From Topomyia yanbarensis (taxonomy: Eukaryota > Arthropoda > Insecta > Diptera > Culicidae), in the NCBI RefSeq assembly GCF_030247195.1, contig NC_080672.1, forward strand, positions 401,901,037 to 401,965,036: a stretch of 64,000 nt of DNA, in the 5' to 3' direction. The notes under the pieces were generated by a model. The model saw only the letters and a program-made list of their open reading frames with translations, made no database searches and was not told the DNA's origin. The position numbers and the translations under genes were made by a program. Below are positions 11,651 through 23,640 of the stretch, one piece after another (positions within the stretch are counted from its first letter, which is position 1; each line of letters begins with the position of its first letter).

Positions 11651-12311
11651 GCCTATAAAGCTATAAAGAACAGTTCGTGTTATAAAGAATGAAAGATATA
11701 ATAAGAAATAAATTTCAAAATGTTCTGTTCAATTGGATATATCATATAATGGTTGCCCGTTTTGTGTATGGTAACGTTTGTTGGAGCAATATTATAGTGT
11801 TTGTAATACATTTTGATTGTAAACTTTACAGTATATTTAAATATGTTTTGCAACCAATTTTTAGCGCATATGAGAATTTGAAGACCAGTACAATGATTGT
11901 ATGGGCGCTTCTTAGACGGACTTCATCGTTTTGTTAAGCTAATGCAAGGCGAATGAATTTAAAAATTTAAGAATATTATAACAACCATTCGATGTGTTTA
12001 GAAAAAAAATCCCTATCGTGGCTGTCAGCATCTAAGAATGTTTTTAGTGTAATATGTACAAAAAATCTAATGTTACACCGTACCGCACAGTGGGACCAAG
12101 TCAAAAATGGATGGAACAAACCTATTTAAAGCCTTAGATATCATTTTAGAGCCAGCATTTCTTCGTAGTATAAGTTCACAGTATTATTCTGCAACTTTGT
12201 AAATAAAAAAAATATCTTCTTTTCTTGTTTTGTAACCGTAATATAGTAATTCAATATGCTCAATACATACCTGTGGATGCGTGTAAAATATAACAATTTG
12301 TTAATAGTTAA

Positions 12312-13391
12312 TCTCTATATATAAAAGTCAATGTTTGTATATATGTGATTTATGGACTCCCAAATGGCTTAACTGAGCGCCATCAAAATTTGTACATAGT
12401 AGACCAGTGGTTTTCAACCGGGAGTGAATTCACCCTCGGGGGTAAATTATACTACTCTAGGGGGTGAATTATGCGGGATAAATTTGAACTGACGAGGAGA
12501 ATCCGAAATACAAAAATATGACTTAATTTAAATTAGGTTATATGCTCCTATGCATAAATACAGGGGTTTGCCCCAATTTAGAATTTGCATTAAATTTTAC
12601 TTTTTTTCCTAACATTACCGTCGGATATTTGTCTTTATATATTGTTTCAGTGAAGAATTAAGATGCTTACTAAGAGTGCTAAGGAACATGTTTATAATTG
12701 GAAAATTGTTGTCAAACACGTGAAAAGGGCCTAATTGCAAATGAGAGCCTCTCTTTGTTTACTTTCTCTTTCGATTATTATGGCGATATCTTAAAACTTT
12801 CCAACATCGTTCAGTACATTTTAAAAGACTAAGATTTCTTCTAACATAGTATGCTAAGACTTGAGGGGCAAACGTAAAAGCGGCCGAGTTATTGACGGAG
12901 GAGAAAGTAAACAAAGAGAAACTTTCATTTGAACTTAGGCTCTTTTCACATGTTTTTCTAGAATTATGGTTTACATCCAATAGAAGATCGTTTTGCTGAC
13001 AGGGTAATGATACACACATTATTTTTCATTAATTAAAAGTAAAAATTTTATTTTGATTCTTGATTTATTCATGATTATTTTAAAAGTTTTACTTTCAACC
13101 TAACAGTAGGCGTTGGTTGTTTTTGCTAAAAGCGAAACACTCTCACTTTTACCAATATTTTCAGTGCGTGGTAAGTAATTTCCAGAAAGAGGCACATCAT
13201 GGGGATCAATATTCGTAAAGGGGTACATGGAACGGAAAAGGTTGAAAACCACTGTAGTAGATGATTGTTTTAAGCGTGTTTGTGTGCTATTGGTTGGAGA
13301 TTATCTGCCCGCTAGTTGGCGTATTGAAACAAATTGTGTTTTCTTCCTATTTCGTTGAAAGTAGCAGCAACGCGCGATGGGTATTAGCTAG
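12312..13391 (+). mobile_element. Non-autonomous Helitron carrying an hAT insertion
   Basis: The 5' end is TCTCTATATATAAAAGTCAA, preceded by A. The 3' end is CTAG followed by T, so the element sits between A and T as Helitrons do. A CGCGCG-containing stretch just upstream (GCAACGCGCGATGGG) is the usual location of the terminal hairpin, though pairing is weak. Removing the hAT element and one target duplication leaves about 220 bp with no Rep/helicase coding. The interior phrase AATGGCTTAACTGAGCGCCA also resembles known Helitron left ends. Confidence 0.75.
12405..13254. mobile_element. Non-autonomous hAT element, 850 bp
   Basis: The ends are perfect 15-bp inverted repeats: CAGTGGTTTTCAACC and GGTTGAAAACCACTG. 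They are flanked by an 8-bp duplication, TAGTAGAC (12397-12404) and TAGTAGAT (13255-13262), differing at the last base. The CAGTGGTT..CAACC terminus is typical of hAT (Charlie-like) elements. Internally, about 57 bp around 12715-12772 and 12890-12952 form an imperfect inverted repeat (CTTTGTTTACTTTCTC on one arm). An 86-residue minus-strand frame (12759-13019) spans that palindrome and shows no hAT transposase motif. Confidence 0.9.
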
Positions 13392-13847
13392 TAACGCATA
13401 TAAATTAAAAATAAAATAAACATATTTACATACTTTATGTTATAAATCGTCGTACATGAATGGTGACCCAAACAATGGGTCCCACTATATCCTGTTTCTA
13501 TGTTATATTTAATTTCTTCTTGGAGTAATAGAGTGTCGGAGTAGCTAAAGTTTTGCTGCTACAAAGTGCCAATGAACATAGAAATCTTTGATGAAAATAC
13601 TGCGAATTTATATGAAAAATAGTTTTAAAAGTCAAATTGATAGTGTTTGTTCCTTCAACGAAAAGTTGTATTTTAGTGATACCTGCAAGTTTGTAGAAAT
13701 ATGACATTTTATTAAGGTTTTAACATGGAAAAGTCGAAAACAGATTATTGGGTCATATTCTCAAAAAACAACAATTTCGCCTCGAAAATTAGTTCTGATG
13801 TATATGGTATCTTCGATGAAGTTGTTTAAAACATAATATTCTATAAC

Positions 13848-13883
13848 TCTGCCGAAGGCATCAGGGTAGATGCCTTCGGCAGA
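13848..13883. repeat. Perfect 15-bp hairpin
   Basis: TCTGCCGAAGGCATC (13848-13862) is followed, after AGGGTA, by its exact reverse complement GATGCCTTCGGCAGA (13869-13883). It lies in the right part of the TA-flanked element. It is GC-rich in AT-rich surroundings. There is no T-run after it, and it is probably a palindromic feature of the element. Confidence 0.85.
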
Positions 13884-14052
13884 TGTTTTGCTCGGGTACT
13901 CTACCTTAGTCTAATCAAAAATATTTTTATTTGCAAAGTTGCAGAATAATATTGTAAACGTATCCTACGAAGAAATGCTGGTTCTAAAATTATATCTTAG
14001 GTCTCATATGGGTTTTATCCCACCATTTTAGGTTTGGTCCCACTGTGTGCCG

Positions 14053-15734
14053 TATTTTGATCAAATCGTTTTGCGTAGATATTGTTGAAGTGGATTCATC
14101 TGAGAAAAGAGCCTCCTTTGATTTATAAGAGCACACCCATACCTCTGCGGAACCAGATAAGATATAAATTATTTGTAAACGAAGATAATTTGGAAATGTC
14201 CGACGCAATAATGGGTCGATTCATGGATGACCTAAACCTGTTATTCCGTTTGATATTACTAGTAATCTCAAATAAGGGAACGGGAAATTACATCAAAAAC
14301 TAGAAATAAAGTGTATATTGTAACATTATGGAACCAAACATAATTTAGAATAGCTCAAGCTTCTTCAAATTTCTTTTGTTTCACTTAATGCAACCGAGAA
14401 ATACAGCAAACTAAATAAGTTTCAAACCTTCGTCAATTTTCATACCTAAAAGTAAAATTGAAGAAATCCACCATCTCGTATACCGATGAAAAATGAAGAA
14501 TAGCCTATAAATTTTATTACAATGGATAAGCTTTTTTTAAATTATGCCTATAAACCCGAAATATATTTCATATATCTGGTGACATATATTCATATGTCCT
14601 CTTTCAATACTTCTATCTATATATCCCTCGCTCTCTCTCTCTCTCCCTCTCTCTGAAAACTGAAGACCTCATCGAGGCATATACAGGATATGGAAAATAT
14701 TATTCAATGAATAGCAAGAACAGCTCATGATAAAAAGAAGGAAAATATTCACAGAAGGACTAGGTCAGAAGAGCAACCGAAAATAGAAGTTGGACGAACA
14801 TAACATGCTTCGCAAAACCCGCTTCAAATATATGACAATGTAATAATCGGTTATAAACTTGAACTATAAAAATCGAACAGGAGATCTTCGATGTAAATGT
14901 TGTTTAAAAAAATCTTCAGTATAAAAACCGCAAAAAACATATCCAGTTCCACCAAAGTACTTTTCTGTATCCTACTTTTAATCTCGAATGTAACGTTATA
15001 TTATGTAAGGCTTTTCCTTCGAACGAATTATTTATTTTTACCTGCTCTTTATACTGGAGGCTTGTCGTTGCCAAATTTTTCTTGTGAGAGTCTTCTGAGC
15101 GAAGGAGAAGGTTAATTCGGTAAAAAAGCACACTAAAAAATTGTTATGGCAATACAGAAAGTGTTAGTATATCTATTCAACTTCCATATAATAATGCTAT
15201 AATTGAACAATATTTTCTAAAATTTTCATGGCAACATACAGAAAATTGAACGAATAACAGCAAATCTCCGAAGGCGTCCCGTCGAAAACTTTGTTTTGCG
15301 GTGTACATCATAACTCAAAATCTGCAACAATCGTTTCAAAATTTAGCACAGTTCTGTTTCACAAATGATAATAGGAGGTTTTATTTTATTCTCGATTTTT
15401 GAATTTTTGGTAGCACTTAGATGTCAAAAATCCGGTTTCGCTAAAATAAATCGCTCCTGTAGTTACCTGGGCAATTATGAACTATGTGAAATTTCAAACT
15501 ACTGGTCCAGGATATTTTGAATTATGATGCAACGCCGCATTTTTTCAAGGCGCTCCCTAAAGATTCACTGTCACTCACCCAATTTCCAATATTTTGCAAT
15601 GAATGTTTGGAAAAATATTGCACAAATGCTGCCCGATCTGATAGCGACCGATTTCTATTTGTAATGATTTTTGAAATTCAAAGAATACAACAACAAACCA
15701 CGGACTTTTAAATTTTTCAAGTTAATGTTTTCAA
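14053..15734. other. AT-rich stretch with a CT microsatellite
   Basis: A (CT)n tract lies at about 14631-14654. The remainder shows only short AT-rich frames. A 64-residue frame at 15517-15711 and its neighbouring frame have a faint mariner C-terminus look (ATDFYLF-like in the adjacent frame), too weak to call. Confidence 0.45.
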
Positions 15735-15815
15735 ATTTCAAGATGGCGACTTCCGGTTAGGTAACATTCTATATAACTTCATCAATGTGGGAATTTTCGG
15801 AATGGGGTTGCCTAG
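15735..15815 (+). repeat. Fragment of the 2485-3305 element family
   Basis: CAAGATGGCGACTTCCGGTT followed by GGGAATTTTCGGAATGGGG matches 2722-2800 in order and spacing. It is a truncated copy without inverted termini. Confidence 0.75.
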
Positions 15816-16239
15816 ATGATGAATGGGGCTGTCTAGATGATGAAAACCACTGCCCGAAGCCAATTCAAAATCAGGGATGGCTTCTTGCAATTCAGCAAAA
15901 GCAAAAGCGACTTATTGAAACTATTGCCCAAGCAGAATTCATCATTGTGGATGTGTTAAATGGAGAACAGGGAACTTAGTTAATTACGGTATGCAAACTA
16001 GGCTAGACGGATGATCCAAGTCAGTCTTGAATCATATTCATTATGAGTAATATCAAATGTTGCTTCAAGCTGTTCTCAACTCCAAGTTAGTGTCAATTAC
16101 TAGCGAGTGGAACACGAAACATCCAAATTCAACTTTTCTGAGTTAGGTCTTGTGTCCTCATGCGCAAATTGTTTTATCCATTTTTTCTTTTGAGAAAAAA
16201 TGTTGCACATAAACTCCTATTCGGTAGTTTTCACGACGC
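15816..16239. other. Short unassigned stretch
   Basis: A 12-bp unit (CTAGATGATGAATGGGG / CTAGATGATGAAA) is duplicated near 15811-15843. No gene was recognised. Confidence 0.4.
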
Positions 16240-17150
16240 CGCACAGTGACGGGTCTTCAAACAAAAGTCGGACAAAATCTCAAATGTTACCTAATTTGGC
16301 TGAAAATCACAATTTAAGCTAATTTTGAGGTGCTGCGCTCATTTTTGATATCAAAAGTAGTAAAATATTAAATGCATTTTTCCATACAGTGTCAGTGAAC
16401 CTTTCTTATAACTATGATCACGTTTTCATGATAGATTTTCCGTTACTGTTCACCAATGTCAGCAATATCATAAAAATGAAGAACACTACTGTAAATCCAA
16501 TGTATAACGTGTTGGTTTACTGTAGATTGTCTAACTATTTTAAACAAAACACCATGCGCCTCCATATCAGCAACAAAGCTTCAAAATCACCTTAAAACTT
16601 TTTGCGCACCTAGGCGCAGAACGAGATTATGGTATTCGAAAAGTAGAGGTTATTTCCCATAGAATGTATACTATGTGATCATTCCGAAATGATTCCGAAA
16701 TTTGTACAGAATACATTAGTGAAAAAAGTATTTTTGATCTGACCACCTCAAACATATTTAAACTAAAAAGTCATAGTTCCAAGCAAATTTACCAAATGTA
16801 TTTTATTTACTAACCAAGTTCTTTCGTTCCTCTTCACAATGAAACTAGTTGTGCTAAAATCGGACCAAAATCAAAAGAGCAACATGCATTTGAAGTGAAC
16901 AGAGCAATGGTGGTTTCGGAAATGAAAATCATTAAAAAGTCCGGACTTTGCTACGTTTAAACTCATGTTAAAAATCGTGTTCTTATCCAATAGCCAATAT
17001 ACATCATTCAATACATGTTCTCATGTATTTATTTATTAATTTATATTTATATTAATATTTATTTAAATATAAAATATTTATTTAAATATAAAATATCAAT
17101 ATTTCAAAAATAAATTTTTGAGGTTTTGGCCACCCTCCAGCCACTGTGCG
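16240..17150 (-). mobile_element. CGCACAGTG-ended inverted-repeat element, copy 1
   Basis: This copy is bounded by CGCACAGTG on the left and CCACTGTGCG on the right. Its reverse complement aligns along its length with 44931-45800 and 51050-51911. Shared landmarks are CCTCAAAAATTT near one end, TCTGCGCCTAGGTGCGC, GGTGAACAGTAACGG, and TTTGAAGACC near the other end. The three copies define the ends independently. It is slightly longer than the others because of an AT-rich expansion at 17025-17105. No transposase or clear target duplication was found. The family is unnamed here. Confidence 0.8.
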
Positions 17151-17326
17151 CCGCCCGCGTTACCGATTGGTCAGGCCACACATCTGTCCAAGGGGTTAGT
17201 TGTGGTTATTTGACGTATTCTTGATGGTCATATCACTAGAATTTCGGATAAAAATGTGCAAACAACCTCGATGGAGTATTAGATCCACCCAATAAAACAT
17301 ATCCATATATAAAATTCAAATAAATA

Positions 17327-19837
17327 GGGGAATATGGGGAGACTTGACCAAGCGCAAAATTCTATTTTTGGCTATGGTGTCTTCTATCCGATTCTTAAAA
17401 TTTCTTCAAAAATATTTTTATACTTGTTTCGATCCCTTAAGGTAATTTCTTAAAGTTTGGAATGAAAAATCCTTTCCTTACACAAAATATTACGTGATTA
17501 AAAAATTTGCATTAAATGATGTAATTTTTTATCTACTCGACTACTAATTACTATTAATGTACTAATATACCATCTTAATCTTTTTGAAGCAGTGAAATGA
17601 TTTTACATAAATTGGAACATTGGAATAGTTACTACTAGAATTTGAATGACATTGAACGCAATAACTAATGTTGGGGAGACTTTACCAAGTGGCAATTAGC
17701 TGAAGAAAGATACAAAATTTCTGATATTTATTATGCTTTGATATCTACTGTTAATGTTAATCACCCCGTAAAAAATCCCACCTCAAACATAAGTCTTTAT
17801 ATTTTAGTATAAGTAAACAAAGTTAGCAATAGTAGGACTGATTTCGTGATGTGTGAACATCAACAACAGCAAGAAAGTGAAACAAATCAATTGGCAACAG
17901 TAGAGAATCGTATATACTTGTACCGTTATTTCGCTAATTACATTAGAAATACCGAAATAACTTATTTTAATAAAACCTTTCAGAAATTAGTAAAAATAAA
18001 AATTGCAGCATTCATATTAACAACTTTAAATGTATGCTACTTAATTCGGTAATGTCGTTGACATTACCTACCCATCTTTCTAATCTAAAAAAGAACAATT
18101 GTTTTGAAAACCTAAAAATTGCATAACCTAATACGATTTAAAGCTACACTTTTGTGAAATTTCGACAAAAAACAAAATTACGTGTTAGTCCAACGAGCTT
18201 TTTGTCCCGTTGTTGTTGCGAATTATTAAAATTTTGAACATTTTTCATAGCGTTACGATTGCGATCACTGGGGGAAATGTTGGTTGAATGATATTTATTA
18301 AATTCTCCCAATTAATGTTCTATAGCTAAACTATGATCATATTTCCGTAGGAGGCGCGTTTTACCCCCTGTTTTCATAAATAATAATATGCTCGAACCTT
18401 AACCAAGCAGGTATCTTAGAGTGTAGTTTTCACAATAGCTTTTCACTTGTGTAGCCGCGATATTCGTAAACAAAATAAGTAAAATGCACATTGCGTTATT
18501 TAGCCGCACATAAAATAAGCCGGGCTTAATGTGGATACAATTAATCTGTTTTAAAACTTTTTCTCCGTTTGCTCCGAGGACTAAGTATTTTATGTTTCCC
18601 CTGGTAGTCTGAAAATGCTCTATAAACTCGTAAATAAACTTTCCGAAGTAACTCGTATCAAATCATCAACAAAAAATCATAATATCAGCATCCAATAAGC
18701 CAACACCATCTCCTTTACACAACGAAACAACCAGTACGCACTACGGATTGCCAGAGGAAACACACAGATAAATTCACTACGGTGCACTCTGGAACGCGCG
18801 CCGTGGTGAATTTATCTGTACACGCACCTGACGCCACATATAATTTAAAGAACAAGAGAGCGCGGTTCTCGCACTAATCCACCCCATCGCCAATCCATTT
18901 ATTCAGTTCTGAAAAAAGAGCTTTCTACTTTTTCTGTGGTGTGTCATCATTGTATCCTCCGTGTATGCTTGAAACTGGCACGTCGTTTCATGATTAGAAT
19001 GAAATGCTATCAGCGCCTGGCGGCAGTCATGGTATCTATTACCTACCGTCAAAGAATGTGAGCTGACATGAAACACAGCAGCTGCTACACTTACAACGTC
19101 AGAACACAAACTAAAGAATTTTTCTTGTGTTCCCTTTTTATACGCGTCGCAGTTCATTCGATTTAAAAGAGGCAGTCCCAGCAACGCTTGCTTTTTGAGC
19201 GAATTGTACCGATCAATCATGGATCAGATAATTACCATTTTCAAAAAATCCATTATTTCCGCTATTTTTAGTAATTCTACATACTACCGAATTGGATACA
19301 AAATTGTTGTACATATTTCCAATCAGATAGCGTAATAATCTTATTTTCCCATTCAGTACAACGGCAGATATTTACGTTTAAAAAATCGAGTAAAATTCCG
19401 GCAAAAATTTTTGAAGCGGGACCCCTATATTGAAACGTTAGAAGTATTCCACTTCAAAATCGAAATTTATCAATTGCAACCCTTTTATATTTTCTACAGC
19501 TACCCGAAGATCTCGATAATATGGAAAATAATGATTAAAGTATGTTTATAGCCACTATTTTTTGTTATGATTTTTCGAAATTCTCTTGCCCAAGTCTCCC
19601 CACGCCTTGGTCAAATCTCCCCGCAGTGGGGAGGCTTTACCAAAAAAAAAAAAAAAAAACGATCTCATAAAAACTTTTATAACTTTTCAAAAATTAAATT
19701 AAAAATTCTGCAAAAAAATCATGAAGACGCACAATAACTTTGACATTATATCTCAATGACTTTTGAGGGATTGAAGGCCTTTTTAGAGATTTATGCAGTT
19801 TTAGCTGAAAACCTGGTCAAGTCTCCCCATGTTCCCC
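17327..19837. mobile_element. 2.5-kb TA-flanked element with GGGGA-type inverted ends
   Basis: The left end GGGGAATATGGGGAGACTTG and the right end, reverse complement GGGGAACATGGGGAGACTTG, differ at one base of 20 and continue as ACCA. TA flanks both (17325-17326, 19838-19839). Related end-like phrases lie inside (GTTGGGGAGACTTTACCAAG near 17671; CTTGGTCAAATCTCCCCGCA near 19604), so the termini are partly duplicated inward. An A-run is at 19642-19660. No transposase is evident. The interior from about 18400 to 19240 is GC-richer than its surroundings and may be captured host DNA. Confidence 0.75.
18766..18817. repeat. Imperfect 20-bp hairpin inside the 2.5-kb element
   Basis: AGATAAATTCACTACGGTGC (18766-18785) pairs with GCGCCGTGGTGAATTTATCT (18798-18817) with two mismatches and a 12-base loop. 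The role is unknown. Confidence 0.7.
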
Positions 19838-20070
19838 TACACTAAAATACGTGTCGATTTTTATCTTCTGTAGGGAATCGAAAGTCTTTCTACGATGTAT
19901 AAACCCATTTGGCGCAAACATTACATTGAGACGGGGTTGGTTGATGAAACGATGGCTTCGGAACACGGCTTACCTTGTGAACGAAATGGATCATCAGAAT
20001 TCAATCGATCTAACACCTTCCCAAATCCTTGCACTAAATTATTTGCATGAATAAATGCATAAAATTATGC

Positions 20071-21428
20071 TTTTTTTGTCTTTCTCAATAGAAAGGTATT
20101 GCAATTGCTCTGAAAACCGACTGTGTCACGGAGACCCGGAGGGCCGAGTGACATATACCATTCGATTCAATTCGTCGAGTTCGGCAAATGTCTGTGCGTG
20201 TGTATGTATGTGTGTGTGTGTGTTTGTATGTGTGTGTATGTGACAAAAAATATCACTCATTTTTCTCAGAGATGGCGGAACCGATTTTGACAAACTTAGT
20301 CTCAAATGAAAGGTATAACGGTATTCCCATAGGCTGCTATTGAATTTCTAATGGATCCGACTTCCGGTTCCGGAATTACAGTGCGATGAGTACGATCACG
20401 TAGAAAATGTCGATTTTAATAAATTCTGCAATGAATGCATAATGGTGAAAATTTTTCCAAAATGTAACCACAACTACTTCGATTTGTACTATTAGGTCAC
20501 TAACAGCCATTCAAAGTCTCTTGGCCACATTGGCCACCATCATCGGTTCCGAAAGCCCCAGCGGAAGTATCTAAATTCAGAATAACAGTCACATAGGTTT
20601 CTCGGAGATGGCTAGACCGATTCAACCAGTCTCAAATGAAAAGTGTTGCGCCCCCGTAAATGGCTATTAAATTTCATCCCGATCCGACTTCCGGTTCTGG
20701 AGTTACGGGTTGTGGCGTGCGATCACATAGCAAATTGCGATTCAAACCGATACTCCGATGAAAGCGAAAAAGGTAAAAATTTCGCTAATATTACTCTCAA
20801 ACAACTTTAATTTGCAGTTCTAGGTCACCGACGGCCAACCAAAGTTTCCTTGACTACATTGATCACCATAGACGGTTCCGGAAGTGCCCAGAAAAAGCGG
20901 CCATCTTTCAAAATTAACGAACTCACATCAGTTTCCCGGCCGATTTTCACAAACTTAGTCCCAAATGATAGCAATAATAATCCCACAGATGTCTTATATG
21001 GTTCCGGAAATATAGACTAAACCGTCCGGTCACATATGAAATTCCCATATAAGCTCAAAATTTTTTTTGACGAAGGGGGGACCCCATGAAATTTCAAAAA
21101 TCGAATTCGTATTTTTCAACATCTTTAAAATGCATGAAACGTCGAGATTTTATGTTATCTCGTTTTTTTTATGGAAATCGACTTTTTGGGACTTTGCCGA
21201 TTTTGCTCCTTTATTTCAATTCAATATTACCGTGGCTGTTTTTTCTTTTGCAAAATTTTAGAACTCGAATAATGATTTCTTTTCTTGTATATAGTAATCA
21301 AGTCATGTATAAAAAAATGTGATGTATACATTTGAAAGTTTTTAATAAATATAAGCAACTAAAAAATTCTCGTGTTTATGCTTGAGAAAGGCACAATTGC
21401 ACCGCTAGGTGGATTAAAACAGGTTTTT
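20071..21428 (+). repeat. Family-B repeat, copy 1
   Basis: This shares its ends with family A (left GTCTTTCTCAATAGAAAGG, right GCACCGCTAGGTGGATTAAA) and the phrase CGGAGGGCCGAGTGACATAT followed by a GT tract. The body differs: it holds three diverged subunits of about 300-350 bp, each running from an AGATGG..GACCGATT-like string through CTCAAATGAAAGG to CGACTTCCGGTTC..GAATTAC. No protein is encoded. Its mobilisation mechanism is unknown. Confidence 0.8.
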
Positions 21429-21879
21429 CTATAACTACATCGTTGAGATCTGAAAGCAAATAATGTGGCATTCTTCATGTAAAAACTCGGCAAAATGAAG
21501 ATTATCTCATATCACTACTAGGTGAATCAAGCTTAAATTGAAATTACAAATGCCTTTCTTTAATGATTTATCACACAGTAATACCTTCTGTAGCCATTTC
21601 GATTAAAAAAGTATTAAAGGATTATTGTTTTAAAAACGAAGTCTCGGAAAAAAGCTATCACATTTCGATGAAAAATACTTCTGCAATATTTTCAGAGTAA
21701 CACTTTATTTACATGTCATTTGACAATATATTCTACTGTCCCATGCGCCATTCGTGGTGTGTCTTGTTTTCCTTATCTTGGAAAAGGCTATGAACTTTAA
21801 TTTCCCTTTACTCATCTCCTAGTACTGTAGCCAGAAAACGTCGATCGGATTATATTTCGTCATAATAAACTCCCCTGCC
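21429..21879. other. AT-rich stretch
   Basis: No gene or repeat boundary was recognised. Confidence 0.45.
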
Positions 21880-23640
21880 CAACAACCCAATGGCTATTCG
21901 GGTTTCCTTGATCCTCCAACCTTGCGTGCTGCCTTCATTATTCATTTATTTATGTAGCATTATTAGTGTTATATTGCATTTCTGCACTAGATTTTCGCCG
22001 GTGAATGCATTTTTTCCCTTTTCTTTCATTTCCCTCAGCTGGCTCAGGCTGCAGTGCAGTGTTTTTGTTGCCATCGTCTCCCCCCCGGATACCTAGCGGT
22101 GCTGGGTGAACGTGGAACGTTTCGACCATCACTATTCATATCTAGCCTGAGCTGAGCTATGCGCGCCAAATGTGTGACTGTGTGTGCGCGCGACCGCTCG
22201 TCCGCCACTTCAATTGCATGCAACGTGCATCTACCCGGACCCTCGGTAGTATGTGCTCGCAGGGCACATAGACGGCGTTCGTTCACCTCGGAGTAGTGGC
22301 CATTGGCCGCGCAACGTTGGCACGGCTCTCGGATTGCACTTTCTGGTGGACGACGACGACGATGACGGCGACGACGAGGACCACGGCTCTTTGACAGAGA
22401 TGCAGTCCAACAAACGACGCTAAGCAGAGCCGTTGGAAAGGTGGTCCAATTCGTAATGTCCGGGATAGTGTCGGGGTGGGCTCGGGTAGTGCAATGAAGT
22501 ATGATGAAGCAATAAGTCATCATGCACATCAGATGCATTGCGACAAGATGCACTTATTTTAGTTTGAATGATCACCGATGTACTTGAAACATTTGATCCT
22601 GTTAGAAAACGTGCATCGAATAGAGAGTGGAATTTAGCATTTTTTATGTAACTTTGGTAAATTTTCAAAGACAAAGAAGCATACGCAGTTTATTTTTCTA
22701 GTACACCGTTGGAAAAAAGATCGATTATTATCGCAACGCGATGTTTGTACCAAGACTTTATTTATGGGTATAATTGGAGGTCTTGAATATTGTATTGTAT
22801 TGTGTAAGTTCATCTGGTTCTGAAACAGTAACAAAGGCTAGTTTGTTTCTGTTTGATCGGCCTCAAGCTCAGCCACGATGACAAACAACCATATTCATTC
22901 GATGAAAAGCGCATTTCCACTCACTCGTGACCTTTATTTTCCCGAGTAGCTTAATGCAACCGTGGATAGGTCAACAAACTACACCGAACTAAAGTCAACA
23001 GACTAACCAACCAACCAACCAGTTCGTACAATCCGCCCCAAACAGCCACCGCGGAGTGCAATGTAATTACGGCAAGTTTTACAAGCGCAAAATTTTCTCC
23101 ATTTAAAGTTCATCCTCGAAAACAATTTCCATTTTTCTCTACTTGCACTTTTCTCAATAGCATTGCAAACATAGCCAGCATAGGTGAAGCGAAACAACAC
23201 AACTATAGGGTCGGCTGCATCGGATTCGATGACGACGGCGACGGTGCTGGCGAAAGACAGAAGAATGGAGCCCGGCTCCATGTTCGCCGAAAAGAAAGAC
23301 ACAACACAACCAACTGCTCGCAAAGAAAAGGAAAGCAGCAGCGCGCGGTAGGAACGTTTTGCATTACCTAGGCGGCCGAGGTTCGCGATCGGCGCGGGAA
23401 ATGCCCCCACCCCCGCGAGGCCCACCACCTTTCTCCGACCGACCCGCCTTTGGTCGTATTTTTTCCCTCCCCGCCAAGCTAAAGTTGTTGTACCCGTCGA
23501 ATCTACTGAAGTCAGTTTAATGCACTTTGGAGTAAACTCTAAACATTTCGCGAGTTAGATTTCCTCCCGGCTGCAAAATGCAAAATGGAAAGAGTGGCGA
23601 AGAAAATCATCGCCGTCGTGACTGTGCAGATGCAACTTCT
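21880..23640. other. GC-richer single-copy island (possible host regulatory or leader DNA)
   Basis: CpG-bearing, non-repetitive sequence lies between AT-rich flanks. A GAC/GAT trinucleotide tract (22349-22381) makes the 169-residue minus-strand frame at 22044-22553 Arg-rich, and the overlapping frames are Ser-rich or otherwise low in complexity. I judge these products of composition. A short tandem ACCAACCAACCAACC lies at about 23005-23020. No splice site or start could be fixed. Confidence 0.35.

Larger units (their letters stand above)
12083..14052. mobile_element. TA-flanked inverted-repeat element (outer host of a nested set)
   Basis: The left end CCGCACAGTGGGACCAAG and the right end, whose reverse complement begins CGGCACACAGTGGGACCA, are inverted. 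The similarity continues inward for about 135 bp: GCATTTCTTCGTAG and TATTATTCTGCAACTTTG are present in both arms. TA lies outside each end (12081-12082, 14053-14054), consistent with a Tc1/mariner-superfamily target. Removing the Helitron leaves about 890 bp without a transposase. The ends share CGCACAGTG with the 16240, 44931 and 51050 elements. Confidence 0.8.

Noticed and set aside
13848..13883. Hairpin as a transcription terminator or microRNA precursor
   Set aside because: There is no T-run, and the 15-bp stem is too short for a typical precursor; it sits inside a transposon.
15517..15711. Possible mariner transposase C-terminus
   Set aside because: The resemblance is limited to a few residues and needs a frame change. 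No DDE/DDD residues could be placed.
22044..22553. 169-residue minus-strand open frame
   Set aside because: It is Arg-rich from a GAC/GAT tract, has no family motif, and two other frames are open over the same DNA. Composition explains it.
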